From contig DATIQT010000038.1 of assembly GCA_035470525.1 (NCBI GenBank), positions 1 to 11,548 on the forward strand: a DNA stretch of 11,548 nt, written 5' to 3'. Shown here piece by piece: positions 6,541-11,548 of the stretch; positions within the stretch are counted from its first letter, which is position 1; each line of letters opens with the position of its first letter. Source of the stretch: CALXSC01 sp035470525. GTDB lineage: Bacteria > Pseudomonadota > Alphaproteobacteria > Rickettsiales > UBA1997. The notes below the pieces were generated by a model. It saw nothing but the letters and a program-made list of their open reading frames with translations. It did not search any database and was not told the DNA's origin. The position numbers and the translations under genes are program-made.

Positions 6541-6852
6541 TTTATGCGATATCTGAAATAAATATTCTAAATAAATGTTTTATAACAAATATCTGGAACA
6601 TAGTTTAATTACAAAACGACAATTTGTCAAGAAAAAATACAGCTTATAGTTTGCTTTGAGTAAAATTCAAATCATTTAAAAAAACTTTTTATGAAAGTCA
6701 ATACAAGAGAATATATAAAAATACTATATTTTCTTAATGAAAATTAAATAAATAAAACTAGCATTATTTTATAAGATATACTATAATATCGCAGTTTAAA
6801 ATACTAATTAATAGAAAATAAATACAAAAAATATAAAGGTTTAAAATAAAAA
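6541..6852. other. AT-rich spacer upstream of the 337-residue gene
   Basis: Apart from the minus-strand promoter at 6602-6630, this 312-base stretch shows no supportable gene. A plus-strand promoter for the gene at 6853 must lie here, and TATACT at about 6776-6781 is a possible -10, but there is no convincing -35 box. Confidence 0.4.
6602..6630 (-). promoter_or_regulatory. Candidate promoter for RNA copy 2
   Basis: On the minus strand TTGACA (6630-6625), a 17-base spacer and TAAACT (6607-6602; 4 of 6 matches) form a good sigma-70-like promoter pointing into copy 2. The TTTTCTTGACAA / TTTTTTCTTGACAA context is shared with the promoter of copy 1. Confidence 0.55.
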
Positions 6853-7866
6853 ATGTTTAATACTAATGACGACTATACAATGGGGGGTTTAGAACTTAAT
6901 TATTTAAATTTAAGAAAATATCTTTTAAAAATGTACGAAAAAGGTATTCAAGATATTAATATATTTTTATTAGTATCTTTAGAAAAAGAATATTATCAAG
7001 GCGAAAACTTTAAAAAAATAATTCAAGATTTTATCAAATTATCAAACAACCTAGTCGTAGATTTTGACATACTAGATAAAAGTGGCAAACCAACAGGAAA
7101 AAAAACTGAAAAAGTAAAATTCAAAGTTAACAAAATAAGCCTTGATGTAGGTGATACAGCAAACAGATGGAGATGGATTTACCGATATAATGAAAAATAC
7201 ATGTTAGAACATAATTTGATAAATGAAGAAGACATACCCAAAAACATAGTAGAACAAATTGCAAAACAATCATATGAAACAGCAAAACAACAAGGTAAAG
7301 ATTGGTTCAAAGATAATGCAGTTGATGCACTCAATTTGATATTACCAAATGATAGTAAAATAACAAAAGACATCAGTTTGACAGATGGAATTACAGAAAT
7401 ATTCAAAGGAAACAATGAAATTTCAAGAATAGAATATATTTGTTATGATTACTGGTTGAATGATCCAAAATATAAAATTATTGAGAAAGCATTATTGGAA
7501 GTTAGAAATTTGGAGAATTCTGTTGTTGAACAAGCTTATGATTATGAAGTTAAATATTTTACAGAAAGGATAACTAAAAGAGGAACATTTGTGGAATTTC
7601 CAGAAATGTTTGCAAAGTATAATAAATTATATTTATTTGATGAAACCATGCCTATGATTATGAAAAATCAAGATGAATTTAATAATTTTGAATTTTATTG
7701 GTTTGGAACTGAGTCAAAATATACTTTGGTTTTTAAGGGTAAAAAAGCACAAAATAATGAAATAATAAAGCATTATATTGGTAACGAGTTAAAAGGTGTA
7801 ATAAACAGAAATTACATTACTATAAAAGAAAAATTATGGTTTGATTATAGTGATTTTGTTCAGTGA
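6853..7866 (+). CDS. Orphan protein of unknown function
   Basis: I do not recognise this 337-residue protein. It looks soluble: no signal peptide or membrane segment, rich in Lys, Glu, Asn and aromatic residues. Visible features are a helical N-terminus (LNLRKYLLKMYEKG, 18-31), a strand-rich stretch (64-100), GDTANRWRWIYRYNEKYM (100-117), a charged helical section (125-165) and an aromatic-rich C-terminus (FNNFEFYWFG, 276-285). The chosen ATG has AAGG about 13 bases upstream, a loose ribosome site; a second in-frame ATG at 6880 is possible. The last 7 bases overlap the stop region of the convergent LysR gene, so the two transcripts must cross. It stands alone on its strand between the structured RNA pair and the regulator, and its amino-acid make-up and lack of recognisable relatives suggest an accessory gene. 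No function is proposed. Confidence 0.8.
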   Translation: MFNTNDDYTMGGLELNYLNLRKYLLKMYEKGIQDINIFLLVSLEKEYYQGENFKKIIQDFIKLSNNLVVDFDILDKSGKPTGKKTEKVKFKVNKISLDVGDTANRWRWIYRYNEKYMLEHNLINEEDIPKNIVEQIAKQSYETAKQQGKDWFKDNAVDALNLILPNDSKITKDISLTDGITEIFKGNNEISRIEYICYDYWLNDPKYKIIEKALLEVRNLENSVVEQAYDYEVKYFTERITKRGTFVEFPEMFAKYNKLYLFDETMPMIMKNQDEFNNFEFYWFGTESKYTLVFKGKKAQNNEIIKHYIGNELKGVINRNYITIKEKLWFDYSDFVQ

Positions 7867-8813
7867 AAAATTGTTTCATGATTGTCTTTTACAATTTTTA
7901 AAAACTCGTCTACAATATTGCTTTTTATCATATTTTTTCTGAAAAAGCAGTAAAAGTATATTTGCGGTAAAATATATTTTGTATCTTTCAATGCGAAAAA
8001 ATTCCTATCTTTTTCGCTTAAAAATATTTCACTAATAGATGTTATACCAAAACCAGCCTTAACTGAATCTATTGTTAAATTTATATTACCATTTCTAACA
8101 TAAATAGGACAATGTAAGTTAAATTCATCAATAAAATTCTGATAAGATTTTGTAAAAATCATACCCTCAAATATTATAAAAGGATATCCTGCAAAATCTT
8201 CTCTTTTTATATCTTTTTCATCTTTTTTAGCTAATGGATGATCTTTTGGAAAAATCCAATAGCTAATATGATCAGACAATTTTTCTTTTTCTAATTCAAC
8301 AGGTAATTTTTCATACACATCTTCTAAATAAAAAGCTAAATCTAGTTCTTTATTTTTTAGCATACTATAAGCTTCTTCCTTTGAAATATTAAAAAGAGAT
8401 ATCTTTATTTTGGGATATTTTTGTTTTAAAGAATTTAAATACGGTAATAATTTACTTAATATAATATCATTTGAAGCTATACGAATATTATTATTTCTAT
8501 AATCATTTAATTGTTTACTAAAACTATCAACCAAGCCATCAATACCATTTACATATTGAACAGCTTCCTTATAAAATAACTCGCCTTCGCTTGTAAGTTT
8601 CAACTTGTTATATCCTGTTCTATCAAGTAGATCAACTCCCAAATCCCTTTCAAGACTTCTTATTTCTTTTGAAAGTGTTGATAATTCAATACGGGTTTTT
8701 TCATGGGCTCTTGAGATAGAACAACCATTCTGAACTACAGAACAAAAACCTCTTATTTGACTTAACCTATTTTTCTTGTAATAAAAATCTATATCTTTTA
8801 CATCCTTTTTCAT
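7860..8813 (-). CDS. LysR-type transcriptional regulator
   Basis: The 317-residue cytosolic DNA-binding regulator has an N-terminal winged helix-turn-helix at about 16-75 (LSQIRGFCSVVQNGCSISRA, then LSTLSKEIRSLERDLGVDLLDRT and LTSEGELFY, the classic LTTR pattern). A linker helix follows, then a periplasmic-binding-protein-like effector domain at about 105-310 (IRIASNDIILSKLLPYL; SVKAGFGITSISE). The length is normal (LTTRs are about 300). The N-terminus is some 10 residues longer than average, but AGG upstream of this ATG supports the start. The gene is divergent from the 128-residue gene at 8921, with a 107-base spacer, the usual arrangement of an LTTR and its target. The inducer cannot be read from the sequence. 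Its 3' end overlaps the convergent orphan gene by 7 bases. Confidence 0.95.
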   Translation of the reverse strand: MKKDVKDIDFYYKKNRLSQIRGFCSVVQNGCSISRAHEKTRIELSTLSKEIRSLERDLGVDLLDRTGYNKLKLTSEGELFYKEAVQYVNGIDGLVDSFSKQLNDYRNNNIRIASNDIILSKLLPYLNSLKQKYPKIKISLFNISKEEAYSMLKNKELDLAFYLEDVYEKLPVELEKEKLSDHISYWIFPKDHPLAKKDEKDIKREDFAGYPFIIFEGMIFTKSYQNFIDEFNLHCPIYVRNGNINLTIDSVKAGFGITSISEIFLSEKDRNFFALKDTKYILPQIYFYCFFRKNMIKSNIVDEFLKIVKDNHETIFH

Positions 8814-8894
8814 ATTTAGAACCTAAAACAAAATTATTTTTATAATTAAGCAATTTAATCCCTTTTTTTAAAAAATCAACCATATATCTTTAAA

Positions 8895-8909
8895 ATTGTG
8901 GACAACAAT
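8895..8909. promoter_or_regulatory. Candidate LysR-binding dyad
   Basis: ATTGT-N5-ACAAT is a 15-base dyad containing a T-N11-A core, the general LTTR box shape, in the spacer between the LysR gene and the gene at 8921. It sits 11 bases before that start codon, which is closer than usual for an activation site, so repression or chance is possible. Confidence 0.4.
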
Positions 8910-8920
8910 GCAATTTAAAA

Positions 8921-9307
8921 ATGAATTGTAAAAATTATAAAACAACTAAAATAGATAAAGATAACAATAGTTATTTCTTATCAATCACTGACAATAACAC
9001 TGGTATTATTGAAGAAATGTACTTAAATGATTTAGAATTTAAAATTCTAAATATTGCAGTACAGCATAACAGAGGCATGATTAATTTATTAAGTAATGTA
9101 GAAGCAATCTACGGTTTGTTTAATAAAGGATTGATAACAATAACAAAAGATAATCTAGCAGTTCCTTGTGTAAGTGATGAAATAGCTTACTTGTTAAATC
9201 CTAAAACTACAGCTGACTTCTCGGAAAATCCATTTGAAGAAGAGAATAGACCAAATGGTTTTTTTAAAATATTTGGAAATAAAAGTATTTGTTTCTGCTG
9301 TTTATAG
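8921..9307 (+). CDS. Small unknown protein with Cys-rich C-terminus
   Basis: This 128-residue protein has no family I recognise. Residues 5-35 look strand-rich, and 36-95 contain helices and a segment (LFNKGLITITKDNL) like the wing of a winged-helix fold. Residues 96-128 are a Pro/Glu/Asn-rich linker ending in SICFCCL, with Cys at 124, 126 and 127. The C-terminal cysteines could bind metal, be modified or form disulfides; nothing in the window encodes a matching modification enzyme. The ATG has no Shine-Dalgarno sequence. The divergent LysR regulator next door is the likely controller. Downstream the DNA turns GT-rich at once with no terminator. It is probably a real gene, given the divergent arrangement and normal coding texture, but function is unknown. 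Confidence 0.7.
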   Translation: MNCKNYKTTKIDKDNNSYFLSITDNNTGIIEEMYLNDLEFKILNIAVQHNRGMINLLSNVEAIYGLFNKGLITITKDNLAVPCVSDEIAYLLNPKTTADFSENPFEEENRPNGFFKIFGNKSICFCCL

Positions 9308-9318
9308 TTGGCTGAATG

Positions 9319-9452
9319 TTTTGTTGTTTGTAATGATTGATTGTTTTTGTTGTTTGTAATGATTGATTGTGAGTAAGTTGTTTGATGTTGTGATTGAATG
9401 TTGAAGTTTTGAGTGTTGTTGTGATGAATTATTTTGATGTCGTTGTGATGAA
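9319..9452. repeat. GT-rich tandem repeats (26- and 24-base periods)
   Basis: A unit of 26 bases (TTTTGTTGTTTGTAATGATT plus GATTG) is repeated head to tail at 9319-9344 and 9345-9370. Further on GTTGTGATGAA recurs at 9418-9428 and 9442-9452, a 24-base spacing. The tract has almost no C on the plus strand. Confidence 0.7.
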
Positions 9453-9522
9453 GTGTTGTTTTAAATTGTAAAGAATAAATAAAAAATCAATGAAGTAAAA
9501 AGATGAAGTGATTTAAAGAGAT

Positions 9523-9783
9523 AGAGCATATTTGAAAGCGAGATATACAGTATGCTCTTAGTTGAGGTAAGTGATTAATTATCTTATAAACTATGTGCGA
9601 GTAGTTAAATATATAATTAATGCGAGAAATAATTATAATAAGTAATTGTTATTTACCTTAACCACCAAGACATTGTTTTCGGATTAAGTTAAATGTCTTG
9701 GTGAAAAACAAACCCTAGCAATATTTATGCTAGAAAAGTGAGTGAAGGCTGCCACCATCACTCATGAATTATAGCATAAATAT
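9523..9783 (+). ncRNA. Run of strong stem-loops, candidate structured RNA
   Basis: Four stems follow one another. AGAGCATA (9523-9530)/TATGCTCT (9551-9558). GGTAAGTGAT (9566-9575)/GTTATTTACC (9648-9657), with three G-U pairs on plus. CACCAAGACATT (9663-9674)/AATGTCTTGGTG (9692-9703), 12 bp perfect. ATATTTATGCTA (9721-9732)/TAGCATAAATAT (9772-9783), 12 bp perfect, enclosing GTGAGTGA (9738-9745)/TCACTCAT (9758-9765) with one G-U pair. A rival hairpin CTAGCA (9715-9720)/TGCTAG (9728-9733) excludes the last long stem. The wobble pairs would be A-C on the other strand, so plus-strand RNA is favoured. It matches no RNA family that I know (not RNase P, tmRNA, 6S or SRP by motif). Boundaries and function are unknown. 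Confidence 0.5.
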
Positions 9784-9793
9784 ATTTTAATTC

Positions 9794-9828
9794 AAGTGGA
9801 TAATTATATTTAGTTTAAGTGGATAATT
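9794..9828. repeat. Pair of DnaA-box-like direct repeats
   Basis: AAGTGGATAATT occurs at 9794-9805 and 9817-9828, 23 bases apart. Read on the minus strand each contains TTATCCACT, one base from the DnaA-box consensus. Two boxes near AT-rich DNA are not enough to call an origin. Confidence 0.5.
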
Positions 9829-9865
9829 GTAATTACATATACTTGGAAAAAATAAAAGGGAATAC

Positions 9866-10031
9866 GGAGGCATGGGTGGAGAGCGAAATCGTGTGGAGGC
9901 ATACGATTATATTTTGCGATTGGTAGGAAGTGTTGGGTGGAGATGAAGTTGAGATGAAGAAAGTTGTTTGTAATTGTGGCAAATACAAACAACTTATAAT
10001 TAAAATGTTGGGTGGTTTAAAAATGGAGGCA
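9866..10031 (+). repeat. G-rich direct repeats
   Basis: GGAGGCAT occurs at 9866-9873 and 9895-9902, and GGAGGCA again at 10025-10031. GGGTGGAGA occurs at 9874-9882 and 9935-9943. TGTTGGGTGG is repeated exactly at 9931-9940 and 10006-10015. No gene is seen. The G-richness contrasts with the surroundings. Confidence 0.55.
9961..9995 (+). repeat. Perfect 12-bp hairpin
   Basis: AAGTTGTTTGTA (9961-9972) and TACAAACAACTT (9984-9995) pair perfectly around an 11-nt loop. No T-tract follows, so it is a hairpin rather than a clear terminator. It may belong to the same RNA as the stem-loops at 9523-9783. Confidence 0.6.
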
Positions 10032-10063
10032 CTATTTTTATTTTAATTTAATATTTTCCCATA

Positions 10064-10092
10064 AAGGCACTTTAGAAATAAAGTGCCTTGTT
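10064..10092 (+). terminator. Strong hairpin terminator with GAAA tetraloop
   Basis: AAGGCACTTTA (10064-10074) and TAAAGTGCCTT (10079-10089) form an 11-bp perfect stem closed by GAAA, with TTGTTT following on plus. It would end any plus-strand transcript crossing 9500-10060, which has no gene to terminate other than the distant gene at 8921. Confidence 0.7.
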
Positions 10093-10270
10093 TCGTATGT
10101 AAAATATTTTTTTAAATTCTTTAAAAAATAGACTTCCATAATAAACATTTTAGTTTTAGTATAAAAATATGATTGATTATTGTGTCTAGGATAATAACCA
10201 TTCTTATTAGACCATTTAATTGATCGTTCTAATTTCCGATTATTTAATTCTTTTATTCAGTTTTTTTAAT

Positions 10271-10300
10271 TCTTTTAATCCCTTTTAATCTCTCTTAACC
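10271..10300 (+). repeat. Three 10-base pyrimidine-rich units before the methyltransferase
   Basis: TCTTTTAATC, CCTTTTAATC and TCTCTTAACC are three near-identical 10-mers ending 9 bases before the start codon at 10310. A T-rich unit precedes them. The leader has no Shine-Dalgarno sequence. The repeats could be an operator for autoregulation, or a site where copy number changes. Confidence 0.5.
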
Positions 10301-10309
10301 TCTTTCATT

Positions 10310-11368
10310 ATGATAAACAATGAAATCATAAATAATGAAATCAACTATCTTGATTTATTCTCTGGTATAGGTGGATTTGCAAAAGGTATAATACAAGCAG
10401 GAATAAAACTAAATAATCATTACTATTCTGAAATAGATAAGAACTGCATAAACATATATGAGAAATGCTTTCCACAATCAAATAGACTTGGAGATATTAA
10501 AACAATCACAAAGGAAATTACAAATAAACTACCAAAGATTAATCTCATTACATTTGGCTTTCCTTGTCAAGACCTATCAATTGCAGGCAAACAAGCAGGA
10601 CTCAATGGAAATAGAAGTTCTCTCTTCTTTGAAGCAATTAGACTTATTCAAGAACTCAAACCTGATTATTTTATCTTTGAGAATGTTAAGGGATTACTCC
10701 ACCACCAACAAGGCAAAACCTTTGAAATCATATTGCAAGAAATTAGCAACATTGGGTATGATGGGCAATGGCAACTTGTTAATAGTAGCTGGTTTTTACC
10801 CCAAAATAGAGAGCGAATATACTTTATCGGATATAATAGAACCAGTATCAAAAGTCCACCAAAAATATTTCCTATCACAAAGCCGAATAGATGCTCTGTT
10901 AATATACAATCAAAGACAAATACAAAACAACAGAGGCTTCTCTGCGAAGTTTCACAAAACAACCGAGAAAATGAATTGCTTGAAAGTAGGCGGATCAGCA
11001 AAAGACGATTTAATCCAAATAGAACAAGTCTAAAACAATTAATAGGTTCAGTAAGCCAAAGTTATAGAGTATATGGAACAAATGGTAGTTCAACAACACT
11101 AACAGCTAATGCTGGCGGTGTAGGTGCAAAGACTGGATTATATGCTGTTAATAAAGATAATCAAAGCAATCAAACCACATCAAGCAAAGGCACTTATAAC
11201 GGATATAATATAAGAAGACTGACTCCGCTTGAATGTGAAAGGTTGCAAGGCTTTCCAGATGGTTGGACTGACGGAATAAGTGATACACAGAGATATAAAT
11301 GCTTAGGTAATGCGGTAACAGTTCCAGTGGTTGAAGAGATTATAAGAAGATTATTCTCAATAGAATAA
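10310..11368 (+). CDS. C5-cytosine DNA methyltransferase, solitary
   Basis: It transfers a methyl group from S-adenosylmethionine to cytosine C5 in a specific DNA target. All hallmark motifs are present in the 352-residue protein: I (DLFSGIGG, 15-22, SAM binding), IV (PCQ with catalytic C86), VI (ENV, 124-126), VIII (QNRERIYFIG, 165-174), a target-recognition region at about 180-300, IX (RRLTPLECERLQGFPD, 302-317) and X (GNAVTVPV, 333-340). Length is normal and the enzyme looks complete. SYRVYGTNGSSTTLTANAGG (251-270) resembles the region found in phage- and prophage-borne enzymes. No restriction endonuclease is adjacent, so it may be an orphan or phage methylase, or the partner lies beyond the right edge. 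The start ATG gives a usual distance to motif I but has no Shine-Dalgarno sequence. The target sequence cannot be read off. A long hairpin follows the gene. Confidence 0.96.
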   Translation: MINNEIINNEINYLDLFSGIGGFAKGIIQAGIKLNNHYYSEIDKNCINIYEKCFPQSNRLGDIKTITKEITNKLPKINLITFGFPCQDLSIAGKQAGLNGNRSSLFFEAIRLIQELKPDYFIFENVKGLLHHQQGKTFEIILQEISNIGYDGQWQLVNSSWFLPQNRERIYFIGYNRTSIKSPPKIFPITKPNRCSVNIQSKTNTKQQRLLCEVSQNNRENELLESRRISKRRFNPNRTSLKQLIGSVSQSYRVYGTNGSSTTLTANAGGVGAKTGLYAVNKDNQSNQTTSSKGTYNGYNIRRLTPLECERLQGFPDGWTDGISDTQRYKCLGNAVTVPVVEEIIRRLFSIE

Positions 11369-11400
11369 ACCATGAGACCGTTCCAAATTCTGTGTCAATA

Positions 11401-11464
11401 ATCAAACAACCTAATTAAATTTTTAAATTTTTTATGTTTAAAAATTTAATTTAAGTTATTTGAT
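11401..11464. terminator. Long AT-rich hairpin after the methyltransferase
   Basis: AATTAAATTTTTAAA (11413-11427) and TTTAAAAATTTAATT (11437-11451) form a perfect 15-bp stem with a 9-nt loop. Outside them ATCAAACAAC (11401-11410) pairs with GTTATTTGAT (11455-11464) at 9 of 10 positions. It begins 32 bases after the stop codon and probably ends the methyltransferase transcript, though it lacks the G+C and T-tract of a classic terminator and could be a palindromic repeat. Confidence 0.55.
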
Positions 11465-11548
11465 AATTAATTATTAAAATTATTAATAAAATATTGATAC
11501 AAATAATATGAAATGTAATAAAACAAGTACTGATATAAATAGCAGTAA

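Larger units (their letters stand above)
9308..10309. other. One-kilobase gene-free region full of repeats and stem-loops
   Basis: No convincing protein gene was found on either strand. The parts are listed separately: GT-rich tandem repeats (9319-9452), a stem-loop series (9523-9783), a pair of DnaA-box-like repeats (9794-9828), G-rich direct repeats (9866-10031), a hairpin (9961-9995), a strong terminator (10064-10092) and a pyrimidine-rich tandem leader (10271-10300). The plus strand is strikingly G/T-rich from 9308 to 9470. Confidence 0.6.

Noticed and set aside
6691..6747. Eighteen-codon open frame (MKVNTREYIKILYFLNEN)
   Set aside because: No ribosome site, very short, AT-rich spacer; cannot be supported.
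8908..8931. Seven-codon leader peptide (MQFKNEL) overlapping the start of the gene at 8921
   Set aside because: It has no ribosome site and is short enough to occur by chance; no attenuator-like structure is seen.
9810..9992. Minus-strand 60-residue open frame
   Set aside because: It has an aromatic/Pro/His-rich composition unlike the real genes, lies over G-rich repeats and a perfect hairpin, and has no ribosome site; probably chance.
10458..11033. Long open frames overlapping the methyltransferase in other frames (also 10666-11001)
   Set aside because: They are fully inside a gene with all C5-methyltransferase motifs, so they are shadows. The frames at 4237-4470 and 7179-7415 were rejected for the same reason.
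1..11548. CRISPR array
   Set aside because: No set of regularly spaced identical repeats with unique spacers is present; the two-copy and tandem repeats found have other layouts.

Overview
The window is a very AT-rich bacterial segment (below about 30% G+C by eye). It uses ordinary tRNAs with encoded CCA and TGG for tryptophan, and most genes have weak or no Shine-Dalgarno sequence. One protein (5609-6163) shows the pattern of the alphaproteobacterial DUF6456 family, so I tentatively suggest a low-GC alphaproteobacterium of the host- or gut-associated kind. This is inference; no rRNA or other strong phylogenetic marker is present.

Layout. Positions 1-1807 look like core chromosome: a palindromic repeat, glucose-6-phosphate isomerase (minus strand), then two plus-strand tRNA genes (CAU: Met or Ile2; GCU: Ser) with a promoter and a terminator. 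From about 1880 the content becomes accessory: a 640-bp gene-free stretch with a cluster of TTGACTT/AAGTCAA motifs; a minus-strand zinc-hook ABC ATPase with a RloC/PrrC-like C-terminal anticodon-nuclease motif set; a short C-terminal remnant of a restriction-modification gene directly upstream of it; and two plus-strand genes (an unknown protein with an apparently lost 5' end, and a DUF6456-like protein).

Positions 6165-6650 hold the most unusual object: two tandem copies of a roughly 125-135 nt structured element. Base-pair compensation and conserved TTGACA boxes indicate that they are transcribed from the minus strand, so they look like a pair of homologous small-RNA genes with constant ends and a variable central hairpin. 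They are followed by an orphan 337-residue protein that overlaps a convergent LysR-type regulator tail to tail. The regulator is divergent from a small unknown protein ending in a Cys-rich tail.

Positions 9308-10309 contain no convincing gene. They hold GT-rich tandem repeats, a run of perfect stem-loops (9523-9783) whose wobble pairs favour plus-strand RNA, a pair of DnaA-box-like repeats, G-rich direct repeats and a strong terminator. The window closes with a complete solitary C5-cytosine DNA methyltransferase and a long AT-rich hairpin.

How they may fit together: the methyltransferase, the R-M remnant, the RloC-like nuclease and the small-RNA pair resemble a worn defence or mobile island next to a tRNA-Ser gene. 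No integrase, transposase or reverse transcriptase is visible, so this remains inference. The LysR gene and its divergent neighbour form the clearest regulatory pair.
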